In this document: positions 27,692 through 35,481 of the stretch, piece by piece | How positions within the stretch are numbered: position 1 is the stretch's first letter | Layout of the letters: every line of letters begins with the position of its first letter | Assembly (NCBI RefSeq): GCF_015594545.1 | Contig: NZ_JADIIO010000001.1 | Coordinates: 248,001-312,000 of the forward strand | Direction of reading: 5' to 3' | Length of the DNA: 64,000 nt | Source: Staphylococcus durrellii | Lineage (GTDB): Bacteria > Bacillota > Bacilli > Staphylococcales > Staphylococcaceae | Notes under the pieces: model-generated | Databases searched by the model: none | What the model was told of the DNA's origin: nothing | What the model saw: the letters and a program-made list of their open reading frames with translations, nothing else | Translations under genes and position numbers: made by a program

Positions 27692-27757
27692 TTACTAAAC
27701 AAGTGTATAGTAACGAGCAAAGGTGCTTATTTGTAAATCAAATAGGCATCTTTTTGC
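27692..27757 (+). promoter_or_regulatory. eutH leader: hairpin plus terminator, candidate ANTAR target
   Basis: A small hairpin TTACTA / TAGTAA (27692-27697 with 27708-27713) carries AAGTG in its loop. Five nt later a 15-bp terminator stem begins (27719-27733 with 27739-27753, two wobbles, 5-nt loop) and is followed by T residues. It lies between eutV and eutH within the same strand. Two adjacent hairpins, the second a terminator, are the hallmark of EutV-type antitermination; the loops do not clearly fit the published hexaloop rule, so binding is unproven. Confidence 0.6.
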
Positions 27758-27790
27758 TTTCTATGAGGTCAATAAAAGGGGGAAATTATC

Positions 27791-29065
27791 ATGGAACATA
27801 TAGGTACGGTAATTATATATATCATTATGATTTGTGCAGTGATTGGAGCGTTTGGTGCCATACGTAATCCTGAAATAGGGGTCGGAAAAGAATTTATGGA
27901 AGGTATTTTCACCATTGGACCAATTTTTGCAAACTCTGCTGGCATTATGGCCTCTATTCCATTTATCTCAAAATTTATAGAAAATGTCTTTGGACCACTA
28001 TTCAACAAGATTGGCGCTGACCCAGCTATAGCAGCTACTTCGATATTGGCAACTGACATGGGTGGTTATCAATTAGCGGATGTTTTAAAACATAGTTATG
28101 AAGGTTGGATTATGGCGATGATTGTTGGTTTTATGGCTGGGGCAACGATTGTCTTTTCTATACCTTTAGGTTTACCGATGTTAGATAAACGAGACCATAA
28201 ATACATGGCTTTAGGTATCCTATCAGGGCTATTAGCTATACCGTTTGGTGTGTTTATTTCAACTTTTATTATATTGATGAGTCATATGAAAGTGCGTACT
28301 GTCGTAGAAACAACTGGTGCTGCTACACACGTGTTCTCCATTAGTCTTTCTACAGTATTTGTAAATTTATTACCTTTAATTATTTTTGTAGTAATTACTG
28401 CCATTGGTTTATATTTCTTCTCAGACATTATGATTAAAATATTTATAATTTTTGGAAAGGTTTTAGATGTTTGCATCAAACTTGTATTTGTTTTTTCAGT
28501 AGTACAAATCTTTACAGGATTCTTCACTAATGTCTTTGGTGTTTGGGGCTTTGATCCTATTATGGCAGATAAAAAAGATAACTTTAGGGCACTAGAAAAT
28601 GCTGGTAACATTGCTATTATGTTATCTGGCGCATTTCCGATGGTTTATTTAATTCGTAAATACTTCTCTAATGGTTTGACGAAGATTGGTAGTAAAATTG
28701 GGTTAAGCGAAGTAGGGAGTGCAGGTATAATAGCAACTGTCGCAAATATTTTAGCTATGTTTAAATTAGTTAAAGATATGCCACCCAAAGATAAGGTGAT
28801 CAATATTGCTTTTGGTGTGTGTTCGGCATTTCTCCTAGGAGACCACTTGTCATATACAGCTAACTTCCAGCCTACACTGATACCTGCAGTTATGATTGGT
28901 AAGTTTAGTGCAGGAATACTAGCAGTCATCTTTGCTTACATTTTATGTATACCGAAAGCTAGAAAGCTAGAAGATATCGATAGAAGAGCGGGTATCATCG
29001 GAGAAGATGAATACTTAGAAAAAGAGCGACTAGCTAGTCGTCATCCTGAGCAATCTAATAATTAA
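27791..29065 (+). CDS. eutH: Ethanolamine permease EutH
   Basis: A 424-residue membrane protein of the EutH family with ~11 hydrophobic segments. Recognisable stretches include GIFTIGPIFANSAGIMASIPFIS, ADPAIAATSILATDMGGYQLA and LGDHLSYTANFQP. EutH passes protonated ethanolamine into the cell and matters at low ethanolamine or low pH in other Gram-positives. The ATG has a GGGGGAAA site. It lies behind the regulator pair and a leader terminator. No eutBC ammonia-lyase or shell protein is in the window, so the ethanolamine probably feeds the convergent ligase-dehydrogenase operon. Confidence 0.92.
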   Translation: MEHIGTVIIYIIMICAVIGAFGAIRNPEIGVGKEFMEGIFTIGPIFANSAGIMASIPFISKFIENVFGPLFNKIGADPAIAATSILATDMGGYQLADVLKHSYEGWIMAMIVGFMAGATIVFSIPLGLPMLDKRDHKYMALGILSGLLAIPFGVFISTFIILMSHMKVRTVVETTGAATHVFSISLSTVFVNLLPLIIFVVITAIGLYFFSDIMIKIFIIFGKVLDVCIKLVFVFSVVQIFTGFFTNVFGVWGFDPIMADKKDNFRALENAGNIAIMLSGAFPMVYLIRKYFSNGLTKIGSKIGLSEVGSAGIIATVANILAMFKLVKDMPPKDKVINIAFGVCSAFLLGDHLSYTANFQPTLIPAVMIGKFSAGILAVIFAYILCIPKARKLEDIDRRAGIIGEDEYLEKERLASRHPEQSNN

Positions 29066-29073
29066 TAACATAT

Positions 29074-29111
29074 AAAATCGACAGAGATGATAAGGCTTTG
29101 TCGATTTTTTA
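29074..29111 (+). terminator. Terminator of eutH
   Basis: AATCGACA (29076-29083) pairs with TGTCGATT (29099-29106), then a T run. Confidence 0.75.
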
Positions 29112-29156
29112 GTGACAATAGATAGTTCAAAATTAACAAGCAGAGAAAAATAAATA

Positions 29157-29182
29157 AGTCAGACGTTATTAGACGTCTGACT
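29157..29182 (-). terminator. Terminator of the aldehyde dehydrogenase-ligase-SDR operon
   Basis: Perfect 10-bp stem AGTCAGACGT / ACGTCTGACT with a 6-nt loop; on the minus strand it is followed by a U-rich stretch (complement of 29143-29156). Confidence 0.8.
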
Positions 29183-29213
29183 CATCTTTATAAGTGATTA
29201 AGTTATGAACTGA

Positions 29214-29981
29214 TTAGAAGTAATTTGCTGTGATACCACCATCAACATTAATGTTAGCACCATTAGTCCAATCTGATTCGTCAGATGCTAAGTATAGCGC
29301 ACAGTTAACGATATCTTCAGGTTTACCAAATCTACCTGTCGGCTGTCTGTCTAAACGTTCTTTCTTGGCAGCTTCATCAGATACGAGCCATTCCATTAAT
29401 AACGGTGTTTCAATTGGTCCGGGACTAATCGCATTTGTGCGAATGCCTTTAGGTCTGAATTGAATTGCTAAAGATTTTGTTAATGAAACGACAGCACCTT
29501 TTGAAGCGGTATAAGCGTCTTGCGGCACCGAACAACCCATTTCCGCTACGAAAGAGGCAATATTAATTATTGAACCAGATTCATTTTTTTCCATTTCAGG
29601 AATAACATATTTAGTCATAAAGAATATTCCTTTAACGTTAATGTTCATGACTAAGTCCCAAACTTCTTCAGAGGTATTCACGACAGAATTATCGGCTGAA
29701 GGCATAACGCCAGCGTTGTTATATAATACGTCGATTCTACCAAAAGATGCTACAGTTTCTTCGACAGCTTTTTTCACTTGTTGTTCATCTGAAATATCGA
29801 CTTGGAAAAACTTAGCTTCTCCTCCGTTGTGAACAATATCATTAGTTGCTGTTTGGCCAGCTAACTCGTCTCTTTCGAAGATAGCTACTTTAGCGCCCTC
29901 AGCTGCAAATTTTTGTGCTGCAACGAGACCCATGCCTCCGCCAGCTCCTGTGATGATGCATACTTTGTCTTTTAATCTCAT
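29214..29981 (-). CDS. Short-chain dehydrogenase, third gene of the ethanolamine operon
   Basis: A 255-residue classical SDR with TGAGGGMG at residues 12-19, NNAGVMP near residue 90 and the YTASK catalytic pair near 158-162. NAD-dependent oxidation of a secondary or primary alcohol is expected. In this operon it could oxidise the hydroxyl of gamma-glutamyl-ethanolamide to the aldehyde; in Streptomyces an unrelated alcohol dehydrogenase is proposed for that step. A strong AGGAGG site; 27 bp after the ligase gene. Function by context only. Confidence 0.82.
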   Translation of the reverse strand: MRLKDKVCIITGAGGGMGLVAAQKFAAEGAKVAIFERDELAGQTATNDIVHNGGEAKFFQVDISDEQQVKKAVEETVASFGRIDVLYNNAGVMPSADNSVVNTSEEVWDLVMNINVKGIFFMTKYVIPEMEKNESGSIINIASFVAEMGCSVPQDAYTASKGAVVSLTKSLAIQFRPKGIRTNAISPGPIETPLLMEWLVSDEAAKKERLDRQPTGRFGKPEDIVNCALYLASDESDWTNGANINVDGGITANYF

Positions 29982-30008
29982 AAATCTTACCTCCTAAATA
30001 TCAATGAA

Positions 30009-31409
30009 TTAGCTTTGTTCGAAATAGCGTGAACGTTCCCAAGTAGTTACATAGGAATCAAAGTCATTTTGTTCAGAATGTGCTGCGTGGAGATAGTGTT
30101 TTGCTACATCTTCGCCTAGCACTTCTTTTACTACGTCACTATTTTTCCAGTGATAAATAGCTTCATGTAAAGAAGAAGGGATACGGTCGATGCTGTCTTG
30201 TTCATAAGCATTACCTTTTAATTCATCTTCGAGTGGGATTTTATGTTCGATACCATACAACCCTGCACCAATTAATGCAGAATAAGCGAGGTACGGGTTC
30301 ATATCTGCACCTGAAATACGAGACTCGAAACGTAATGCATTACCATGTCCAACTGTTCTATAACCAGCAGAACGGTTATCGCGACTCCATGCAATACTAA
30401 CTGGCGCCCAAGAGTTTGGTGCGAAACGTTTGTAAGAATTGACATAAGGTGCATACATTAAAGCAAAATCTTTAGTGTACTTAATAACGCCTGCTAAGAA
30501 ATGTTGCATTGTTTCAGACATTGGATTTTCAGCATCGTCACCAGCGTAAAAGGCATTGTTAGATGTACCTTTTTCCATCATACTAAGATGAATGTGACCA
30601 CTTGAACCTGTCCATTCAGCATAAGGTTTAGCCATAAACGTTACTGCCTTATCGTTCTGAATACAAATTTCTTTCATACCGTGTTTAAACATAATATGTT
30701 GATCCGCTGCTTTTAAAGCATGATCATATTTTAAGTTGATTTCGTGTTGTCCTTTGTATGCTTCACCTTTTGAAGATTCAATAACGATACCCATGCGGTG
30801 CATTTGATCTCTGATTTCTTGATAAATAGGTTCGTTTTTTGTTCCTTGTAGCAAGTTATAATCTTCGTTAAGGTGTCCTGCTGCTTCTAAATTGGCATAT
30901 CCTTTTTTATCAATATTTTCGAATGAATCATTGAATAGATAAAATTCTAATTCACTAGCTAGGTGAGGTGATAAGCCGTGTTCTTCAGCTTTTTTGATTT
31001 GACGTTGTAGGATAGATCTTGGAGCGATACATATTTTTTCACTACCGTCCTCTGTATATACGTCACAGAAGACCATCGCTGTTTTATCCAACCATGGCAC
31101 AACTTTTAGTGTGTCCCAATCTGGTTTTGCCAAGTAATCACCGTAGCCTTTATTCCAGTTCATATATTCAAAGCCCTCGTTTGTATCCATTTCAAAGTTC
31201 GTACCTAATAAATAGTTACAAAAATGTGTGCCTTCAGAAATATCATTTTCTAAAATAAAATCGCCGGTAATACGCTTACCCATCAAACGACCTTGCATAT
31301 CACAAAAGCCTAGCACTACAGTGTTAATTTTATCTTCCTCTACAAGTTGAAGTAATTCACTTTTACTGATATTACCAGATTTAGTGTTAGGATTAATTTC
31401 TTTAAACAT
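30009..31409 (-). CDS. Glutamine-synthetase-like gamma-glutamyl-amine ligase
   Basis: A 466-residue GlnA-superfamily protein of the PuuA/GlnA4 type, not the housekeeping glutamine synthetase. Metal and ATP motifs are present: SELEFYLF, GQHEINLKYD, SGHIHLSM, the NSYKRFAPNSWAP loop and NRSAGYR. Proteins of this group ligate glutamate to amines (putrescine, ethanolamine, isopropylamine) using ATP. With EutH and an ethanolamine-type regulator next door, ethanolamine is the best guess for the amine. ATG 31409 is 9 nt after AAGGGG; a TTG at 31418 is nearer. Middle gene of a three-gene operon. Confidence 0.85.
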   Translation of the reverse strand: MFKEINPNTKSGNISKSELLQLVEEDKINTVVLGFCDMQGRLMGKRITGDFILENDISEGTHFCNYLLGTNFEMDTNEGFEYMNWNKGYGDYLAKPDWDTLKVVPWLDKTAMVFCDVYTEDGSEKICIAPRSILQRQIKKAEEHGLSPHLASELEFYLFNDSFENIDKKGYANLEAAGHLNEDYNLLQGTKNEPIYQEIRDQMHRMGIVIESSKGEAYKGQHEINLKYDHALKAADQHIMFKHGMKEICIQNDKAVTFMAKPYAEWTGSSGHIHLSMMEKGTSNNAFYAGDDAENPMSETMQHFLAGVIKYTKDFALMYAPYVNSYKRFAPNSWAPVSIAWSRDNRSAGYRTVGHGNALRFESRISGADMNPYLAYSALIGAGLYGIEHKIPLEDELKGNAYEQDSIDRIPSSLHEAIYHWKNSDVVKEVLGEDVAKHYLHAAHSEQNDFDSYVTTWERSRYFEQS

Positions 31410-31431
31410 AACTTCCAACCCCTTAATTTAT

Positions 31432-32871
31432 TTATTCATTTAATGTTAATGAAATATATTTCAATTCTAAGAAGCCATCCAACCCATGATGTCCACCTTC
31501 TCGACCCATACCACTTTCTTTAATACCTCCAAATGGTGCTTGAGGCACGCTAAGTTGTGTGCCGTTTACACCAATCATGCCGAATTCTAGTTGTTCGCTA
31601 ACTTTATGAATTGTATTCACATTATTAGAGAAGAAGTAAGCAGCTAACCCATATGGTGAAGCATTGGCGATATCAATCGCTTCTTGTTCATCTGCAAATT
31701 CGATAATAGGAGCAACTGGACCGAAAATTTCTTCTTGAGCGATAGACATGTCAGGCTTAACGTTAGTTATAACGGTTGGCTCATAAAATAAGCCGAAGTC
31801 AGAAATTGGTAATTTCTTACCTCCTGTGGCAATAGTTGCCCCATTACTTTTAGCTTCGTTGACTAACTGTTCTACTTTGTTAATAGCGTCTGCATTGATG
31901 AGTGGGCCAACTTGAGCATTATCATCACTTGCTGGTCCGACCGTAAGTTGTTTAACGCTGTTAATGACTTTTTCTGTGAATACATCTTTTACGTCTTTGT
32001 GTACTAAAATGGTATTAATACCATTACACATTTGGCCTGTATTTTCGAATTTGTTGTCGACAATAGCATTAGCTGCAGCCTCTAAATCTGCATCAGGTAA
32101 GACGATTGCAGGTGCATTACCACCTAATTCTAGAGATATGCGTGTAATATGATTAGCTGCTTTTTGCATCAATGATTTACCGATGTTAGTAGATCCAGTG
32201 AACGACATTTTTCTAACACGATGATCATTAAATAAAGTATCTGAAATTAATGATGCGCTACCAGTTAAAATATTGGCTACGCCATCATCAATATCTGTTG
32301 CCATTAGTTCATCGAAGATTGCGATCGCAATTCTAGGCGTTTCGCTAGAAGGTTTAACGATTACTGTACATCCTGCTGCTAAGGCAGGTGCTACTTTTCT
32401 CGCAATCATTGCTCCAGGGAAATTCCAAGGAGTGATTAACCCACAAACTCCGACAGGCTGTTTTAACACAGAGATACGCTGTTGCGGAGATGATGGAGGG
32501 ATGATTTCACCATAAATACGTTTGCCTTCAGCGGCATACCATCGAATGAATTTGGCACAAACGCCAATTTCGCCGAATGCTTCCGCGTATGGTTTGCCTT
32601 GTTCTTCACACATAATTAAGGCTAGTTCGTTTTGCTTTGCTAACAAGTTGTCAGCCCATTGTTCTAAAATTTCGCCACGATAATCGGCAGTGTATTTAGA
32701 CCATTGTTGAAATGCACCATGTGCAGCTTCTATACTTTGCTGAACATCTGCTTCAGCAACTTTAGGTACTTGACCGACGACATCACCATTAGCAGGGTTT
32801 ACAACTTCTAACGTGTTAGCCGTTTGTAGTTGTTTACCATTAATCCAGTTATGATTTAGTTCTTTACTCAT
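31432..32871 (-). CDS. Aldehyde dehydrogenase (succinate-semialdehyde/gamma-glutamyl-aldehyde type)
   Basis: A 479-residue NAD(P)-dependent aldehyde dehydrogenase of the GabD/PuuC-like group. It has ITPWNFPGAMIARK, the catalytic Glu in SLELGGNAPA and the catalytic Cys in NTGQMCNGIN. First gene of the operon; the others are the amine ligase and an SDR. It would oxidise a gamma-glutamylated aldehyde to the acid, for ethanolamine giving gamma-glutamyl-glycine. AAAGGGGG serves as ribosome site. Its ~130-nt leader holds a strong terminator, so expression probably depends on antitermination. Confidence 0.87.
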   Translation of the reverse strand: MSKELNHNWINGKQLQTANTLEVVNPANGDVVGQVPKVAEADVQQSIEAAHGAFQQWSKYTADYRGEILEQWADNLLAKQNELALIMCEEQGKPYAEAFGEIGVCAKFIRWYAAEGKRIYGEIIPPSSPQQRISVLKQPVGVCGLITPWNFPGAMIARKVAPALAAGCTVIVKPSSETPRIAIAIFDELMATDIDDGVANILTGSASLISDTLFNDHRVRKMSFTGSTNIGKSLMQKAANHITRISLELGGNAPAIVLPDADLEAAANAIVDNKFENTGQMCNGINTILVHKDVKDVFTEKVINSVKQLTVGPASDDNAQVGPLINADAINKVEQLVNEAKSNGATIATGGKKLPISDFGLFYEPTVITNVKPDMSIAQEEIFGPVAPIIEFADEQEAIDIANASPYGLAAYFFSNNVNTIHKVSEQLEFGMIGVNGTQLSVPQAPFGGIKESGMGREGGHHGLDGFLELKYISLTLNE

Positions 32872-32891
32872 AAAAGTGCCCCCTTTACGTA

Positions 32892-32972
32892 CAAAAAGAC
32901 GCTTACGTAACTAACTTAGACTTAAAGTTATAAGTTACATAAGCGCCATTGCTTAGTATATTCACTTAATAT
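32892..32972 (-). promoter_or_regulatory. Leader hairpin and terminator before the aldehyde dehydrogenase, candidate ANTAR target
   Basis: On the minus strand, a hairpin ATATT-AAGTG-AATAT (32958-32972) precedes by 10 nt a long terminator: 32933-32947 pairs with 32898-32912 over 15 positions (13 exact, plus wobbles), an inner stem TAACTT/AAGTTA extends it, and TTTTT follows (complement of 32893-32897). The first hairpin shares the AAGTG loop with the eutH leader. Together they suggest shared control by the ANTAR regulator. Confidence 0.65.
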
Positions 32973-32988
32973 TGATTGTTAAAAGATA

Positions 32989-33005
32989 TTGGAGTTACAC
33001 TCCAA
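32989..33005. promoter_or_regulatory. TTGGAGT-N3-ACTCCAA palindrome at the transcript start
   Basis: A perfect 7-3-7 inverted repeat right after the -10 box of the aldehyde dehydrogenase operon. It could be a DNA operator or the first hairpin of the leader RNA. Confidence 0.5.
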
Positions 33006-33014
33006 GATAATTTA

Positions 33015-33043
33015 ATTGTATTAAATTATCTAAACCTTGTCAA
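33015..33043 (-). promoter_or_regulatory. Promoter of the aldehyde dehydrogenase-ligase-SDR operon
   Basis: TTGACA (complement of 33038-33043) and TACAAT (complement of 33015-33020), exact 17-bp spacing. The -10 box is the centre of an 11-bp inverted repeat AGATAATTTAA / TTAAATTATCT, a possible extra operator that would also cover the divergent peptidase promoter. Confidence 0.8.
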
Positions 33044-33096
33044 TATTCAGAAAATGACTTATACTTTTTTCAAATTAATAGACGGAGGGGTAGGAA

Positions 33097-34164
33097 ATGA
33101 GTAAAGCTGTAGAGTTGTTACAACAACTAATTAAATACGATAGTTCTGATAAAAGCGTCGCCAATGAAACGATAGCCTTCTGTAAACGCTGGTTGGAAAG
33201 TGAAGGGGTAACTGCTGAAATTATTTCTAATAATGGTTTTGACATGTTGATATGCGAAGTTGGACAAGGAGATAAAACATTAGTGTTAAACGGACATGTG
33301 GATGTAGTTAGTGGTAAAGAAACACAATTTGATCCAATTATTAAAGAAGGCAAGCTCTATGGTCGCGGCAGTGCTGACATGAAGGCAGGTGTAGCAGCAA
33401 TTATGGTTGCTGTAGCTGAATTAAATAAATTGGAGCTGACACAAACAAAAGTACAATTACAATTAGTAACAGATGAAGAAATAGGCGGTAAAAACTGTGC
33501 TAATTATTTAACGAATGAAGGTTATTTAGGTGATTTCGTTATCTGTCCAGAACCTACTCAGATTGATATCGGATTTCAGGCAAAGGGGATATTGCAAATT
33601 GATATTGAATTATCTGGTGCGTCGGCACATGGCAGTCGTCCTTGGGAAGGGGTAAATGCTATTGACAAAGCATTTGAAGTTTATGACCAGTTGCTTCATT
33701 TACCATTTGCAAGTGAAAGCACAGAGTTCTACGATGGCCCATCTATTAATTTAGCTAAAATTCATGGTGGTGAAGTTTATAACAAGGTGCCAGATGCATG
33801 TACTTTATCTTTTGATATACGCTATCTACCGACTCAAAACCAATCTCAAATATTAAAAGAAATAGAAGGCATTACTGATGGCAAAATACATATCAATCTT
33901 GAGGGTCCTCCTGTTATGAATGATAAAAATCAACCGTACATTAAACAGCTGGTAGGTGAGATTAAACAACATACAAATAAGGATGAAGTGAAATTGTTTG
34001 GCCAACATGGTTTTGCAGATACGCGTTATTTCTCTCGATTTAATGTTCCTGCAGTAGAATTTGGCCCATCAGGTAATCATTGGCATGGCGATGGAGAGTA
34101 CGTAGAAGTTGATTCTATAGAAAATTATAAAAATATTATCGTGACGTTTGCTCAAAATATGTGA
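33097..34164 (+). CDS. M20 family metallopeptidase (ArgE/DapE-like)
   Basis: A 355-residue zinc-dependent amidase/peptidase. Metal ligands are seen in LNGHVDVV, GRGSADMKAG, TDEEIGGKN, the PEP/PTQ region and HWHGDGEY at the C-terminus. It opens 225 bp from the aldehyde dehydrogenase start and diverges from it, sharing the intergenic region. Family members deacylate N-acyl amino acids or split dipeptides. In this context it may hydrolyse gamma-glutamyl-glycine, the expected end product of the neighbouring pathway; alternatively it is an unrelated acetylornithine or succinyl-diaminopimelate hydrolase. GGAGGGG ribosome site. Confidence 0.85.
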   Translation: MSKAVELLQQLIKYDSSDKSVANETIAFCKRWLESEGVTAEIISNNGFDMLICEVGQGDKTLVLNGHVDVVSGKETQFDPIIKEGKLYGRGSADMKAGVAAIMVAVAELNKLELTQTKVQLQLVTDEEIGGKNCANYLTNEGYLGDFVICPEPTQIDIGFQAKGILQIDIELSGASAHGSRPWEGVNAIDKAFEVYDQLLHLPFASESTEFYDGPSINLAKIHGGEVYNKVPDACTLSFDIRYLPTQNQSQILKEIEGITDGKIHINLEGPPVMNDKNQPYIKQLVGEIKQHTNKDEVKLFGQHGFADTRYFSRFNVPAVEFGPSGNHWHGDGEYVEVDSIENYKNIIVTFAQNM

Positions 34165-34390
34165 TTTTAGAGGTAAGTAAGCCTGAAGGAATACTACAAA
34201 TATTCGAAGATATGAATTTACGATGAGCGCGTTCAAAATTAAAAAATTGGCTAGATTAAAATGAATGTAATTAAATCATGCTAATTTTAAAATTTGAAAG
34301 TGCTTATTTGTATGTTGAAATAGAGGCTTGCACATCGTTTTTATAGCTTCTTTAAGCGATTGTATAAGCGTTTGAACATGTAAATGAGTA
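34165..34390. other. Intergenic region between peptidase and cysH promoter, no gene seen
   Basis: AT-rich, without an open frame of note. I see no S-box or T-box motif here despite the sulfur operon downstream. Confidence 0.6.
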
Positions 34391-34465
34391 TTGACATGTA
34401 TATGTACATCGGGTATGGTAGTTAGCATAATTATTATTTTCTAAAAATTCTAAATTAGAGTTTTT
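34391..34465 (+). promoter_or_regulatory. cysH operon promoter with downstream palindromic operator
   Basis: TTGACA (34391-34396) and TATGGT (34414-34419) with 17-bp spacing. A 23-bp near-perfect palindrome follows at 34443-34465, centred on TCTAAATTAGA with A5/T5 flanks and one mismatch. It lies about +18 to +40 and is placed for a repressor of sulfur metabolism; CymR is the known staphylococcal candidate, but I cannot confirm its consensus. Confidence 0.55.
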
Positions 34466-34518
34466 ATAATTAAGTCAATAATGTGAGCAACTAAATAATG
34501 CGAGGGGGCCTATAATTT

Positions 34519-35253
34519 ATGACAGAAACAAAGGTAACCTATAATAATTTTACTTCCGATGTGTTTCAAAATATCGATATAAATAACGAAACAAAAGGTG
34601 CTTATGAGGTGTTAAAATGGGCGTACGATAGTTACGGAGATAACATTATTTATTCTTGTAGCTTTGGAGCTGAAGGTATGATATTAATTGATTTAATATC
34701 TCAAGTAAGACCTGACGCTAAGATAGTTTTTTTAGACACAGATTTACATTTTCAAGAAACATATGATCTGATTGATAGAGTGAAAGAAAGATATCCAGAG
34801 TTAAATATACAACTTAAGAAACCGGATTTAACTTTAGATGAGCAATCAGAACAATATGGACCAGCACTATGGAAAAAAGAGCCTAATCAATGTTGCTATA
34901 TACGTAAAATTAAACCATTAGAAGAGGTATTATCTGGTGCGACAGCATGGGTTTCAGGATTAAGACGTGAACAATCACCAAGTCGGCAAAATACAAATTT
35001 CTTAAATAAAGATGAACGTTTTAAATCAGTCAAAGTTTGTCCGTTAATTCATTGGACATGGGATGATGTATGGCAATACATTGAACGACATGATTTAACT
35101 TATAACGAATTACATGATTTTAACTATCCAAGTATTGGATGTATACCTTGTACATCAGCTGTTTCAGCCTCAGGAGATTCTCGCGAGGGAAGATGGTCTG
35201 GTTTTGGAAAAACAGAGTGTGGTTTGCACACGGTAGATAATAATTCTAAGTAA
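34519..35253 (+). CDS. cysH: APS reductase (assimilatory, [4Fe-4S] type)
   Basis: A 244-residue CysH protein that reduces activated sulfate to sulfite using thioredoxin. The PP-loop-like motif (SCSFGAEG) is near residue 54. Four cysteines, CC in NQCCYIRK and CxxC in IGCIPCTSA, bind the iron-sulfur cluster that marks APS-type enzymes in Firmicutes. The catalytic Cys lies in the C-terminal ECGLH motif. First gene of the sulfate assimilation operon; a 228-bp gap follows before cysJ, so a second promoter is possible. Confidence 0.93.
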   Translation: MTETKVTYNNFTSDVFQNIDINNETKGAYEVLKWAYDSYGDNIIYSCSFGAEGMILIDLISQVRPDAKIVFLDTDLHFQETYDLIDRVKERYPELNIQLKKPDLTLDEQSEQYGPALWKKEPNQCCYIRKIKPLEEVLSGATAWVSGLRREQSPSRQNTNFLNKDERFKSVKVCPLIHWTWDDVWQYIERHDLTYNELHDFNYPSIGCIPCTSAVSASGDSREGRWSGFGKTECGLHTVDNNSK

Positions 35254-35481
35254 TATATAATGCTATTGTTAGATAGCTTATTTTTTAAAACACAAAACCT
35301 AGTATTCTAATTGGAATTATACGTTTATGAATTTTTTAAACTGTAACACTTATTTATTAAGCGATTTTATAAAAGATGTTATATAGTAGATTTATAAAGT
35401 GAAATGACTTAGTGTTCGGAAGTTTCACACACTATTCCAGTTAAATACTAGTCAAATATTAATATATGAGGTGAAATTCCC

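Noticed and set aside
32881-32905. cre site at AGACGCTTACGTAA before the aldehyde dehydrogenase
   Set aside because: Only the left half fits; the bases are better explained as one arm of the leader terminator.
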